Shown piece by piece: positions 1 through 11,366 of a stretch of 64,000 nucleotides of DNA. The translations under genes were made by a program, and so were the position numbers. The notes beneath the pieces were generated by a model. The model was not told where the DNA came from and did no database searches. It was given only the letters and a program-made list of their open reading frames with translations. The stretch is from Ctenosaura bakeri (lineage: Eukaryota; Chordata; Lepidosauria; Squamata; Iguanidae): positions 791,398 to 855,397 of the forward strand of contig CAOLHI010000147.1 of the NCBI GenBank assembly GCA_948474755.1, in the 5' to 3' direction. Within the stretch, counting starts at the first letter, position 1. Every line of letters starts with the position of its first letter.

Positions 1-84
1 CATATACTTTCATCCTGCTCCTCTCTTGTTGCAGTCTTTTCTTTTTTTAAAAGCCCATTTACTGTGACTTTTGCTCTCTTTTTT

Positions 85-260
85 TAGAACAGCAAGACAT
101 GTTTGCAGTTATGTGGAATTCATTACCCCAAGAAGCACTGACAGCTACCAACTTGGATGCTTTTAAAACGGAATTAGATAGATTTTTGATAGCCAGGGCT
201 GTCAGTGGATATTTGCCATGATTGATATATACTCCTTCCAATACCAGACACAGTATGAAG
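85..260 (+). mobile_element. CR1/L3-type LINE tail, first part
   Basis: The stretch holds phrases I recognise from an abundant reptilian CR1-type 3' region: a conserved run around tggaattcattacc, then accaacttggatgctttt, then ttgccatgattgatatatact. Its continuation seems to resume near 932, so the copy looks split by the CR1 piece at 285-740. Too degraded to code. Confidence 0.5.
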
Positions 261-284
261 GGCATTCAAGATTATCAAAGTTCT

Positions 285-740
285 GAAAGCCAACCCTTAT
301 GAGGAACAGCTTAGTGATATGTTTAGCTTAGAGACAAGAAGCATGAGATTTGACATGATAGCTATCTTTAAATATCTGAAGGGGTATCGTGTTTCCAGTC
401 ATAGTCCAGTACTCAAACTGGTACATCATCTGGCTTCTCTCATCTTACAGAGCAAGTTTGTTTCTGCTGCTCCAGAGACTAGAACATGAACCAATGGATC
501 CAAACTGCAAGAAGAGATTCCACACAAACATTAGTAAGAACTTGCTTACTGTAAGAGCTGTTCAGGAATGGAATACATTGCCTCCGTGGACTCCCCCTTT
601 TTGGAGGTTTTTAAACAGAAGTTGATTGGGTATCTTTTAAAAGTGCTTTAATTGTGTATTCCTGCATGGCAGAAGGTTGAACTAGATGGACTTTGTGAAA
701 CCTTCCAATGTTAAGACTCTAGGATTCTATGACTCTGTAC
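285..740 (+). mobile_element. CR1 LINE, 3' end of ORF2 and tail
   Basis: Translation near 285-385 gives NPYEEQLSDMFSLETRSM followed by a segment ending IAIFKYLKG. This matches the C-terminal end of CR1 ORF2 (typically YEERL..L.SLE.RR.RGDLI..FKYLKG). It continues into the usual CR1 3' region with an aggttgaactagatgga run and ends in the ctaggattctatgac motif at about 710-735. The protein is broken by frame changes. It is a 5'-truncated dead copy. Confidence 0.75.
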
Positions 741-931
741 AGCAGACCCAGTGTAACAGATTAGGCTTTGCTTTGCTCTTATCCATCATGATTCTATGTT
801 TTTATTACATATCTACCAATGAATATGACATATCCATCAATAGAATACTAGTCATTAGGACAGTTGAATGGATTCTTCATCTTTAAGAGGAGTATACCTC
901 TGAATAATATTAACCAGGGGACAAATAAAGA

Positions 932-1015
932 TGGTGCACTGTTGCGCCCATGAATTGCTTATGGACTTCTGAGAGACTTGTGGTTAACCACCGTGAGAAC
1001 CAGAATGCTGGATGC
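932..1015 (+). mobile_element. CR1/L3-type LINE tail, second part
   Basis: The run from gcactgttgcgcccatg through gtgagaaccagaatgctgga matches the part of the reptilian CR1-type tail expected to follow the segment at 85-260. The two pieces are in the same order and orientation, with the 285-740 CR1 piece between them. Confidence 0.45.
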
Positions 1016-2052
1016 ATATATCATCACAGTTGTATACATTCTTCCCTTTTAAAGAAGAAAATGAAAAACTTAAGCCACAGGTAGGCAAGGAGAAGGTACT
1101 CTCCAAAAGCATATCCATACAAAGCCACACATATATACAGACACCAACAATGATACACATATCAGGAAACTATTTAGGATAGGAGTCTTTCGCTCGGATA
1201 GCCAGGAGGATATCACATTTCTTAATAACAAATACTATTTTGTTTCCCATGAACCCTTACACAGCTGAACAAATGTGTCTGTTTTCATTTCATTTTCGTA
1301 CTAGGTGCATTTCTTCAGTCATACATCAGTCTGCCTTCCCCCCCCAAGTGTGTATAAAAACTCATATTCATTGTTTGTGTGCATGAAAATTTGTACACAG
1401 TTTTGTATGCAATTTTCCCTAATATATACATTGTTCAAACACCTTATCCTAAAATATGCTTTTTGTATACAATTTCTACAAATGTAAATACACATTTTTC
1501 ACCCACAGAATTGAGTCAGAATTTAGAAAAGTGCAAAAATGGAAAAATAATTGTGTTTCATTTTGTATCTTAGTTTGGGAAGTACAAATGGCATGGTTAG
1601 CATTTAAAAAGAAACAAATTAATTTCATCCCTTCCTATGTACTTCTGTGCTAATAAATTCCAAGTATTCAGCTGCTCCAGAATGAACATCAATAGTAGCA
1701 AAAAATGCATTTCCAGTGAACAATAACAGAGAAAAGCTATATCTGTGTAACCAGAATACAAGTATTAAACAAAGAAAAACACGCAGAAAAATATAAGAGG
1801 CTCCCTTTTAATATAACTCATAGTGCTCTGACATTAAAATTACCCAGATCAACCTTAATCAATATTTGTATGCCTCCCACACAACCTCATCCAAGGGCCA
1901 AACTAAACATGACATGGGAAAACCACAAAAAGCATTACCACCATCTTGTGTAAGAAGTAAATATGCATTTATTACAACTATAGAGGAGACCCAATGTTGA
2001 GGGATGTATCATAAAGATCCACACAGGGGGAATTGCAATATGTCTCCTCCTA
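1016..2052. other. Unassigned intronic sequence
   Basis: AT-rich and unique-looking. Short ORFs on the plus strand at 1305-1653 overlap in several frames, as expected for low-complexity AT-rich DNA, and resemble nothing known. Nothing else is recognised. Confidence 0.5.
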
Positions 2053-2290
2053 GAATCACAGAGTTGGAAGAGACCCCAGGGCCCATCGAGTCCAACCCCT
2101 TGCTATGCAGGAACACCCGTCAAAGCATTCCCAACAGATGGCCACCCAGCCTTTGCTTAAAAGCCTCCAAAGAAGAAAACTCTACCACACTTCGAGACAG
2201 CATATTCCACTGCTGGGCAGCTCTGACTGTCAGGAAGTTCTTCCTGAAGTTCAAGTGGAATCTCCTTTCCTCACCCTCCCAACCCATCTT
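2053..2290 (-). mobile_element. CR1 LINE 3' end
   Basis: On the plus strand it opens with agaatcacagagttggaaga and continues into gagtccaaccccttgc. This is the reverse complement of the CR1 tail ending in the attctatgattct repeat. The inner part (about 2110-2275) matches the untranslated region just upstream of that tail. Non-coding and 5'-truncated. Confidence 0.8.
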
Positions 2291-3230
2291 TTAGCTGCTA
2301 TAGACCTTCCATTTACTGACTGATGGAGAGAAGGGATGAGGATGGGGTAGCACAGTGTTCAACTGTGTTCATATAACTGGACACACAACAATGACATCAT
2401 CCTCTGGGATTTCTGGAGGATGCCTATCACTGTGCCTCTAGCTAGAAGAACATAGCTGGAAGCTGTTCCATTCCCCCATCTGGTAGTAAATGAATACAGG
2501 TACTATGGTGCGGGGGGAGAGGGTTGCAGCAGGGGTTTGGGAGAGAAGTTTGATCACGGCACAGTTGTTAGGAGATCCTGTTTCCCGTAGGGCCATACTC
2601 TATTTCACCTTCCCCCACAAAAATCCATTTTTCCTTTTCTATAACAGAAAGTGACCCAGTCTTATTCACTTCCTGTTTTTAAAAAAGGCCTCTTGTGAAA
2701 CTAAAGTGGCTTGGGATAGATAAAATGCCCCCTCATGCTTCCCAGAGGATTAAAGTTTCCTATGTTCCAGAATATGATTCATATGAAATCTTCCCACCAG
2801 CTGACGATAGGGAAACCAATTCAAAACTTTCCCCTCCTCTTCTAATTGGTCTTTGCTTTTTATTGTTGGTGTTCCTGTAGAAGATTTGGCGATTATATTC
2901 AGAATATGTTCCCAGTTTCAAGTAGGTCTCCTGAACACAAATTTGACTGAGGAAAAAAGGCAGCAACATATGTGCTTACTAAGCCTAAATAACCTGAAAG
3001 CACCAGATATTTGTACTGTCTCACTTTCTGGTCCTTCAGATCTTCATGATACTGAGTTTCATACCTGGCCTAATTTCACTTTCTTTAGCAAGGAGGAAAT
3101 GAATACAACACCTTGCTGTACAGCAACCTCTGCTCTGGAGAATGGTGGGGAAAGCAAAGTAATTTGCATCAAGAGACTGAAATCAGATCAAATCCTGCCT
3201 CAATACTGTGGTACCAGTACACCCTCCAAG
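2291..3230. other. Unassigned intronic sequence
   Basis: No repeat or coding segment recognised. The long plus-strand frame at 2853-3365 starts here and runs into the Tigger MITE, so it is not a gene. Confidence 0.5.
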
Positions 3231-3232
3231 TA

Positions 3233-3604
3233 CAGTCAGCCCTCCACACTTGCGGGTTTCACTTTTGCAGATTTGATTATTCACGGATTATTTGCTGTCA
3301 CTCTGCTGCTTCCGTATGCCATTTTTAATAGGGACTGCAAGCCTTGTGAGACTGAGAAACTGTGAATGAGGCATGTAAGTCCTTCTTAAAAATGGTGTGG
3401 GCCAGCAGTAGAGGTGGCAGTGAGTCCCACCAGCCACCCACTTCTGCCTTGTGAAGGAACTCTGATGTCCCAAAGGTGGGTTGAATATGGTGATCAAACT
3501 TTTTTGTGTGTTTTTTTGGTTTGGGAGGGCCTAGAGTTATTCAGTTTTTTCACTTTCATGGAGGTCCTGTGCCCCTAATCCTAGCAAATGTGGAGGGATG
3601 ACTG
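3233..3604. mobile_element. Tigger/pogo-type MITE
   Basis: The left end (cagtcagccctccacacttg) and the reverse complement of the right end (cagtcatccctccacatttg) form terminal inverted repeats. Both sides are flanked by TA (3231-3232 and 3605-3606), the Tc1/mariner-pogo target site. The inner bases, with gggtttcacttttgcag and tttgattattcacgg, resemble Tigger ends known from amniotes. It is 372 bp long and has no transposase. Confidence 0.85.
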
Positions 3605-3606
3605 TA

Positions 3607-6082
3607 AATGGAAATAAAGATGGAGACATCCACCTCAATTGGGAGTTTTGCTGGATAAGCTCACTTGGGAGTTTTGCTGGATGATAACCTATGAATGGTT
3701 TGGTCACATTCCCACCTTTGTTCTCCCACCATTATCTAATGGCTATGCTTGTCATAAAATGAGTCAAAAGAAAAGAGATCACTAATTGTAGTAACAAATA
3801 ACTGTATGCAAAAGAAATAACTGTAATTGTTTGCCACAACCAGAGCTCATTTTTGTAATGGTTGCAGGTAAAACAGGAAATGCCTAAGTGACAGAATGTC
3901 ACACCATACTGCTTCCACTGTTACAAAATATTCTTTTCTAATGTCAAGACACTACACACTCTGGCACTCTTGTGACAATTTTCGCAGCAGCCCAATTAAA
4001 TCCCCATTGGCACTAATACAGTTGGTAGGTAGGAATATTTAAAGAGGAAGGGGGGGGGTGGAGGTTGTCGGGGTACATTTTTTAAGCAGCTAACCTTTTC
4101 CTGCAGGCAGAGAAGAGGACATTGCCTGGAGGACCCTGTTTCCCGAAGAAAAACAAGCTTTGAAAAGTTTTGGCAGCCAGCATGGTAATGAGCCAATTTC
4201 TATTGACACGTTATCTTCAAAGGTGAACTCTTGGGCAGCAAAGAGGAAAGATTCAGTGCCAGCCTCATACAGAGAGAAAATATCTTCCTTGTCCATTCTC
4301 ATGCCAGTATGATTAAGATATATACATACAGATACATACATACATGTGTGTGTATCTATATATATATACATATCTGCCTAGAGAGACAGACAGAGAATTT
4401 AACACTAGGGTGATTTAGAACTACAGATAGTTCAAACCAGCACTGCTTCAATGGTGTACTGTTCCAGAGAATTGTCATCAAGGTAATTTACAGATCCAGT
4501 CCAAATAATTCAATAATGACACACTAATTTAAAACACCTATCAGTCAGAGCTTGTAGCATCATGAATTAAAAAGAGCTGAGACTTGTGAAACAGTATTTC
4601 AGAAGCCCCAATGGCTAAGAGAAAGACACTATAAGGAATTTCACTTAACTACACTGCAGTACCAAGCCCAAAGGCATGCTTGCCACACAGCTCAGTTCAC
4701 TGACTAACTTTAGTAAGAGGAATTGCAAGTCTGATTGAGAACTTCAGTGGTGGCAGGGTTAATACACCACTATCTCCCATGTTAGGGTCCTAATATGAAC
4801 CAGGAACCCTGAGTTACTCTAGAGCAAAAAGAAAGAGGAACTGCTGTATTTGTTAAGTACAGCTAGAATCCTTTTGGTGACATATGCACTGGAGTAACTC
4901 CTTGTCCCAGTATTGCACAAGGAGGTATCCAGTATCTCCTTGCACAGTGGTTTTCCTCAGGTTGTACAACAGGAGCTGGACAGTTCCAAACGCAGCTCTG
5001 CCCCCCTTAACCTGTACAACCACTGACTGCTGTATCAGGAGAATTACACCGCACCATCATCCCCACTCCTTGATCTCCTCTGTCCTTCCCTCCCAATTCT
5101 CCTGTGTAGCTGTACTTGTGGAGTTTTACATTATGCCACCATTAAATAGATTCTTGGCCCAAGTCTTTTAAATAATGTTGTGTTTTGAGTTTAAGCTTGG
5201 CAATCTATGCTGCCATGTGTTTTGCCAAGGAACTGACAATGCAGAAAAGAGTTGATGCAGTGAGTTTGATTGTACTTTCTTACCAAAACCCCAAAGCTTT
5301 CTTCATTTCAGCAGTATAATTTAGAGTCAGTAGGGGAGGGGGCCATATTGTTGCTACTACTGTTAAGCAATTGGGGGTAAAAGTCTTTTTGATCTACTAC
5401 AAACCATTCAGAGATCTAACCTGACAATTCCTGGGTGTTTCCAGGATTCTACCTGTTGAGATTATCTAGATCTATCTTCTGCACACTCCTTATCTGTTTT
5501 ACTCTGTCTCCCACTTTTCTTGTTTAGGGCACTATGCAGAATAACATATACACACCTTTAGGGCTGACACACATTTGTGTTGAATGGTATACAAACCATT
5601 TGAAAGACTGTGCCTACATATTTGGAAACTGTGAGTCAAGCAGTAACACAAGCATAACAATGGTTTTCCTATTTCCCTAAAAGGGTTCAGAAGCTAGGAT
5701 TGTTCCTTTAAAATTCAGATTGAAACCCAGAGTGGTTTAACCATTCCAATGACAAAAGAAACACCTGCTATCTTTGGGGAGAAGCTGGTCTGGGGATGTA
5801 GTAATGCTGCAGTTTTTTATACTCTGTGGAGGTGGAGCGAACTAATTTTATGAATCCAGCAACAGGGGGATGAACACAGCCTTGAACGTTTCCAGTACAT
5901 TATTCAATTGCAGATGCAGTTGCATTCTGCAGATCTTCTGCTTGATTCTGCTCAGTCAGTGTGTTTCATAAGTATGTTATTACTGCAATTCCATAAAAAT
6001 CTTACTCCATTAAGTTAACTGTTGCATGTATCCAGCTAAAAAACTCAGGCAATAGGTGATCAGCAATATAATCCTTGGGTAT
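3607..6082. other. Unassigned intronic sequence with a short microsatellite
   Basis: Mostly unique AT-rich sequence. A degenerate TACA/TATA microsatellite lies at 4318-4372. A poly-G run lies at 4050-4057. No coding segment is recognised. Confidence 0.5.
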
Positions 6083-6091
6083 GGAAAATGA

Positions 6092-6290
6092 CTGAGAGCC
6101 AGTGTGGTGTGTCATGGCTTGAGTACTGGGCTATGATCCTAGGGACCAGGGTTCAATTCCCTGTTTGGCCATGAAAACTCACTGTGTGACACTGGGCACA
6201 TCACACACTCTCAGCTCCCAGAAAACTGATAAGCTCGCATTACAGTCACCATAGGTTGGAAACAACTTGAAGGCACACAACAACAACAGT
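6092..6290 (+). mobile_element. tRNA-derived SINE with Bov-B-like tail (Sauria SINE type)
   Basis: Read in sense: a tRNA-like head with a box B core (gggttcaattccc, about 6149-6161), a middle part, then the tail ataggttggaaacaacttga followed by aggcacacaacaacaac. The tail matches the RTE/Bov-B 3' end, as in Sauria SINEs. Flanks are an imperfect 9-bp duplication, ggaaaatga at 6083-6091 and ggagaatga at 6291-6299. Confidence 0.88.
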
Positions 6291-6344
6291 GGAGAATGAA
6301 TACCAGGCAAGATGAGTTACTATTCTGTCCTGGAATATACAGAA

Positions 6345-6430
6345 CTTACTTCTTTGGAGTATACTAATATATGCCAGTTAGAGGGATTTTAGGAACTATA
6401 TTCCAGAAAAGTAACTTTTGCAAATGCTGT
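6345..6430. repeat. Short palindromic MITE remnant
   Basis: Contains ttccagaaaagtaacttttg, which matches the arm of a palindromic MITE that also appears near 31706-31795 (gttacttttttggactataa and its reverse complement). Strongly decayed. Confidence 0.35.
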
Positions 6431-6924
6431 GTCCAGGAGCCCTCTGAAATAAAGAGAAGTGTTGCATACGGGGGGGGGGGAGTGTGCCTGGCAATTGTTT
6501 TGTGCTGCCCATATTTCTTCTGTGAAGCTATCCAATTCCAGCTTGATTAGCTAGTTGGCACTGCAATTGTTTCTACAGCTTGTCATTTCCTCCTTAATGT
6601 CAGTTTGCACTTTAGCATTTACTCTCATGGGACTCTTAATCTGAATTGAACTTGGCAGCCTTACATGGCTGTTGTGACAGGATAATTAGATATTTGTCAC
6701 AGTTTCAGTTTTATCTTAACAGCTGTTTGTAAAAGCAAATGTAGTATTATTATTATAATTACTCTTCTCCTGAGCCAAAAGCAACTCTGAAGATACAGCA
6801 GCAGCAACAAAAAGGAGCAGATCTACTGGTTAAAACCTGCTGCAGCAAGTACCCAAATTACAGTGGTGTGTAAGCTTGAGCCACCTAAGAAGAAAAATAA
6901 CAGTTTGATCCTTCAAGGCAAGAA
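6431..6924. other. Unassigned intronic sequence
   Basis: A run of ten G lies at 6471-6480. The remainder is unique-looking, with no coding potential recognised. Confidence 0.45.
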
Positions 6925-7012
6925 TGTGTAGCTCTCCAGATGTTGTTGGACTGTAACTTCCATCTACCCTAGCCAGCACTGCCATTGATGTGGAACAATG
7001 TAAGCAGCAGTA
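6925..7012. repeat. hAT-like MITE fragment
   Basis: The run ctccagatgttgttggactg followed by taacttccat is the arm of a common reptilian palindromic hAT MITE. Other copies here lie at 8289, 13135, 23413, 49873 and 61207. Ends are not preserved. Confidence 0.5.
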
Positions 7013-7320
7013 TAGCTATATTTTTGGGGAGTAATACATTCCCCATCACTGTTTTAAGAGCTGGTGAAGACATATTTTATTCATGCAAATAACTGTACTG
7101 TCTGCAAGAGTGGGGAACCTCTAGCATGCTAATACTTCTGTCTTAAAACTCCCCAAAACGTTTATCATTGGCCATACCAGAGGAGCATGTGGGAGACCAA
7201 AACATCTGGTAAGCCAAAGGTTTCCCACCCCTGCCTTTTGCAATTATGTATTTCCTGCTCCTAGTTCTTCCCTTTTCAGGAGCAAACTGCTTCTTCTTCC
7301 TGCCTTTCTTATTTAGGTTA

Positions 7321-7800
7321 CAGTCAGCCCTCCACATCTGTGAGTTTGACTTTCAGGGATTTGATTATTTGCAAGTTTCTCCAGCCCCTCCTCCCCCAGT
7401 GCCTCTATCTGGGGGAACTTTCTCTCTTGGTGGCTCCAATCAGGCTGCACAGCCCTTTAAAAACCTGTCTCTGGTCCTCCTCCTCCACCAGCAGCTGCCT
7501 GGACAGCTAAAGATGGCTTGCAACCCAGTTTCTCAGCAGTAGAAAGCCTCTTCCAATGCCTCCCACATCCAAGGAAGGAGATTGGCAATGGAGAGAAAGC
7601 ATAGGGCCAGTAGGCAGACCCAACCCCCTTTCCGTCTCTTTTCCCTGACCTGGTTTGGACCCTGGTTGTCCATTCTTTCCACCATGCCTCATCCCCTTCC
7701 CATATAGACAGACAGACAGACAGACATTTTGATATTTGTGATTTTTCCACTTTTACAGGAGTCATGCAGCCCTAGCCCTAGCAAATGTAGAGGGCTGGCA
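7321..7800. mobile_element. Tigger/pogo-type MITE, second copy
   Basis: The left end cagtcagccctccacatctg, preceded by TA, matches the end of the element at 3233. The right side carries agcaaatgtagagggctgg, the decayed inverted counterpart, near 7780-7798. The middle, about 300 bp of CT-rich sequence, differs from the first copy. A (GACA)n run lies at 7706-7725. Confidence 0.75.
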
Positions 7801-7839
7801 ATTTTTTTCTGTAACATAATCAACAATGATTTTCAGATC

Positions 7840-8240
7840 ACAAACAATAACAGCTGAAAATCACAAAACAACAAACTAGTATCCTAAAAATCAGAAGGAA
7901 AAATAGCCACTATATAAAATTAAATCCATAAAAATAAATCAAACAATAGAAAAAAAAACCTAGATAGGAAAGCTAAAAACACCTTAAATAAACAGCTGTT
8001 CAAATTGTATTGAAGTGCCTGAAAAAATGATCAAAGACCGAAATCAAGATGCAAAGTGAGCCTCCTTGAGAAGAGAATTCTACAGTTGTGGTGCTATCAA
8101 CAAGACGACTCTTTCTCTGGGAACCATCTAACATATTTTATTTGAGCACAGGCTCTGCATGGAAAAAAAATGATAGTCACTTGACCTCAAAATATCCAAG
8201 ACTTCAAAACTTGAAAACAACATTTTGAACTGGGCCTCCA
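7840..8240 (-). mobile_element. L2 LINE 3' fragment
   Basis: The plus strand is A-rich first and then carries gagcctccttgagaag with a later run ending aacattttgaactggg. This order is the reverse complement of an L2 3' half (end of ORF2, then 3' UTR). It agrees with better preserved copies at 50820 and 60490. Decayed and non-coding. Confidence 0.5.
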
Positions 8241-8288
8241 AAATGGATTGGATAGTGACTGCAGATGAAAACTGTGGCAAAGTCAGGA

Positions 8289-8395
8289 CTGAGCAACTAT
8301 GGTCCTCTAGATCTTTTGGTCTACGACCAATGGGGAGGGATTATGGGAGCTGCAGTCCAAAAACATCTGGAAGGCCATCATTGCCCAACCCTATG
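8289..8395. repeat. hAT-like palindromic MITE
   Basis: An arm with ggtcctctagatcttttggt pairs imperfectly with gcagtccaaaaacatctgga about 50 bases on. This is the structure of the reptilian hAT MITE family seen elsewhere in the window. Confidence 0.55.
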
Positions 8396-8512
8396 CAAAG
8401 CATTTTGTCATTAGTGACATCAATCATGGTTAAAATGAATGCATTTCTAGTTAACCAGGATGTAAAACTAGGATCTCAAAATGATTCATTGCCTAGACAA
8501 CCTGTTAAATTT

Positions 8513-8580
8513 GTGAGGTCACCATAGGTCAACAGGCAACTTGAAGGCACACTACTATTACTGCTGCTGCTGCTGCTGCT
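8513..8580 (+). mobile_element. SINE tail (Bov-B-like) ending in a trinucleotide repeat
   Basis: gaggtcaccataggtcaaca with a following aacttgaaggcacac is the SINE 3' tail only. The usual ACA tail is replaced by actattactgctgctgctgc, a CTG repeat. Confidence 0.6.
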
Positions 8581-8654
8581 AGTACTGCCACAACATGTCT
8601 GGAAATTTAACAATACTTCTGTGGATGTTAGGAGTAGAGCAGAGAGAATGCATG

Positions 8655-9203
8655 CTCCCACTTCTGACTAAACCTGCTCCATTATATCTCCACCAGCTCC
8701 GATCTGGCTGCCAGCATCCTTCCAGTCTGAATTCAAGGCACTTGTGATGACAGCTGAATCCTTAAACATCCCCTTCCTATATATGCCTGCCTGTGAAACT
8801 GAAGAGGTTCTCCTTTCTCTTTCATCAGTAGGATCAGTATACTGTATGAAGATGTGGGAAGGGGCCTTCACAGTGTGATACCCCAGCTGTGGAACATCCT
8901 CCCCTTGCAGGCCCAACTGGCACTAACACTAGCTTCTTTCCAGAGCCAGATAAAAGTATTGGTTTTTATAGGGGCCTAATTGATTTATTCCAAAATGCAC
9001 GAACCCATAGTTTTAAAGTGTTACAATCTTTTCAAATCTCTCTAAATTTGTTAATCATTTAATGTGATTTTAATTTTTAATTTTTTTATTGTTTTAAGTC
9101 TTAAATTGTTTTAAATGGCTTAGATTGATTTTACTGGTAGCCTCTCCAAGATCCCAAGAGATAGGATGGGATACAAATGCTGAAATAAATAAATAAATAA
9201 AAA
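8655..9203 (+). mobile_element. L2 LINE 3' fragment with AAAT tail
   Basis: 8700-8990 is a decayed L2 ORF2 end (compare ggaaggggccttcacagtgt with the motif at 11010 in the better copy). A T-rich 3' UTR follows, then ggatgggatacaaatgctga and an (aaat)n tail at 9183-9202, typical of L2 ends. Confidence 0.7.
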
Positions 9204-10201
9204 TATACAAGAACTTAGGTAAACCTGCACTGTTTGTTCTCCCACTGCCCCATGCAGAGAAGGTGTATTCATTCTAGTTCTTGCTAGCACATCTACAAAT
9301 TTTTACTTTTCACTCTTCTTGGATAGGGAAGACTGAAACTTACAGCATACTTAAGTTAAATGTAGCAGAACTGGAATAAAAGTTACCTGATATTTTCCAC
9401 TTGGCTTAATTCCATGGAGAAGAGAAAAGCCAAGAAAATCAAATGCTTTTAAAAGAAGTTAATATCATGACTTCTTTAAAAAAAACTGAATTGCTTTATG
9501 AGGAAAATTTTGTAAAAAAGAGAAGAGTGAGATTGCTATGGCAAATCAGCAGGAAGATTAGTTGTCACATAAGCCTCTAGAGTTTAGAGCTCTCAAAGAT
9601 TCATCAGAGTTTGAAAAGTTGCTCTTTTCGGATATAATTCTTAGAATCCCTCACAGTCTGTGACAGTGCAGTTAGGAGGATTCTGAGAACTGTAGTCAAA
9701 AAAGGTAATTCTTCCAACTGCTAGTAATGATCAGTAGTTCACAATGAAAAAGATCTTTTGTCTTGTCATTTTTTTTGTCTCTTTGCTTATGACTTTAGCA
9801 AAATCAGTTATTGCATTGTGTAAGTCATATTTGTGAGATGCATTCTTGCAGGCAAAAGTTTGAAGATAAAAGAAAAAATAATTTATCATACATTTTCAAG
9901 ATAAGAGGTGCAAGTGGTTGAAACTCCCTGTGCTGAGCAGACAGTTTGAGTATTTTAGCATACCTTAACTAAACCACAATTTAGTGCAGGGGCAGGCAAA
10001 GTGCAGCTGCTTTGAACCCCAGTCTTTGAAAAAGGGTAAAGGATAAATAACATGATTGATAGATTGATGAGATTTCTAGATCATTACTATGACTTCAAGC
10101 TTACCATTATCTGGGACTTCTGAGTTTCTCCTTCTGTGGGGATCATAGAAAAACAAAGGTAAAGAAACTTTATTTGTTGTTTTTCAGTCAAGTGTCCTGG
10201 T
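9204..10201. other. Mostly unassigned intronic sequence with two repeat traces
   Basis: A palindromic MITE remnant lies at about 9600-9715, with arms around agaatccctcacagt and gaggattctgagaactgtag. A hAT left-end trace, caggggcaggcaaagtgcag, lies at 9986-10005. Nothing else is recognised. Confidence 0.4.
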
Positions 10202-10213
10202 CAATGGAAAGAT

Positions 10214-10408
10214 TGTTGTTGTTGTGTGCCTTCAAGCAGTTTCTGACTTATGGCAATCCTAAAGTGAACCTATTACAGGGTTTTCTGGGGCTGAAAGCAC
10301 GTAGCATACCCAAGGTCACCCAGTAGGTTTCCATGGTCAAGCAGGGAATTGAACCCTGGTCTCCAGGATCATAGTACAATGCTAAAGCCTCTACACCACA
10401 CTGGCTCT
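10214..10408 (-). mobile_element. Sauria-type SINE with target-site duplication
   Basis: On the plus strand it opens with ttgttgttgtgtgccttcaa (tail) and ends at the tRNA-like head (ctacaccacactggctct). Box B reads ggaattgaaccctgg in reverse. Flanks are caatggaaagat at 10202-10213 and caatggaaggat at 10409-10420, a 12-bp duplication with one mismatch. Full length. Confidence 0.92.
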
Positions 10409-10789
10409 CAATGGAAGGATACCTTATGCTTTAGTTTGTGGGATAGAATATTGAAAAGATCCCCTTCTCCCATATATGTTTGCCTGGAATTTGGTATCTT
10501 CAGCAGAGGTTCCCCTTGTGAGTCTGTTCTTTCTCCCAAGGAAAATCAGGCTACAGTTTGCTATGAGGCAAACTATTATTTTACCAGAGCTTTGGCACTT
10601 ACTTTTTTTTGTCCTGTTTTCATACTTCGGTTTGCCTGTACAGTGAATGTTCAAAATATCACTTTACATATTTCACTTTGTACACTCTGGCTGATGAGCC
10701 CAAAGAAAGTTATAAATGTTTTTACTAAATATAACCCTGGATTTAGCTAGAGGAGAAGGAAGAAGAAGGGAATAACAAGAACAACTACA

Positions 10790-11366
10790 GGGATCGCACA
10801 ACCCCCCTGCTGCAACAGCTGCACTGGCTGCCGGTCTGTTTCTGGGCACAATTCCACTTGCTGGTAATGACCTTTAAAGCCCTACATGGCTCAGGTCCAG
10901 GTTATTTGAAGGGTCGTATACTCCCCTACAAACCATCCCAGGCTTTGAGATCTGCTGGAGAGGTCCTTCTCTCGGTCCCACCACCTTCACAGGTGCATTT
11001 GGTGGGAATGCGGGAGGGGGCCTTCTCAGTGGCTGCTCCCAGGCTCTGGAGCTCCCCTTCTGACCCAGACAGGTCAGACTGGCATCCTCCCTGCCTACTT
11101 TCCAGAGACAACTAAAGACATTCTTAGTTCGGCAGGCCATTTAATACATGAGTATTGTGAAGAAAGGTGTTGGTTACTTTAACTGTGATTGGTCCGATTT
11201 TTTAATATGCATTTTAATTTTGTTTTAATTCCTACTATTGTTTAATATGTATTTTTACTTTTATATGTTATAGTTTTAACTACGTTTTCTTTTTAAACTA
11301 TTGTAAGCTGCTTTGGGTCCTTTCAAGGAGAAAAGCTGGGTATAAATAAAGATAATAATAATAATG
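10790..11366 (+). mobile_element. L2 LINE, ORF2 C-terminus and 3' UTR
   Basis: Frame-broken coding: QFHLLVMTFKALHGSGPGYL, then LRSAGEVLLSVPPPSQVHLV, then GAFSVAAPRLWSS. This is the C-terminal end of L2 ORF2, typically followed by a Leu/Phe-rich helix. The 3' UTR ends with aaaagctgggtataaataaa and a (taa)n tail at 11348-11365. 5'-truncated, with a frameshift after RLWSS. Confidence 0.85.

Noticed and set aside
2853..3365. Longest host-like plus frame in the left part (170 codons)
   Set aside because: It runs from unique sequence into the Tigger MITE, has no recognisable motif and is not flanked by splice sites.
6092..6170. tRNA gene
   Set aside because: Box A and B traces belong to the SINE head; no cloverleaf with an anticodon stem can be drawn with confidence, and the same head recurs in a dozen copies.
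10349..10750. 133-codon plus frame
   Set aside because: Starts inside a minus-strand SINE and reads into unique sequence; no motif.
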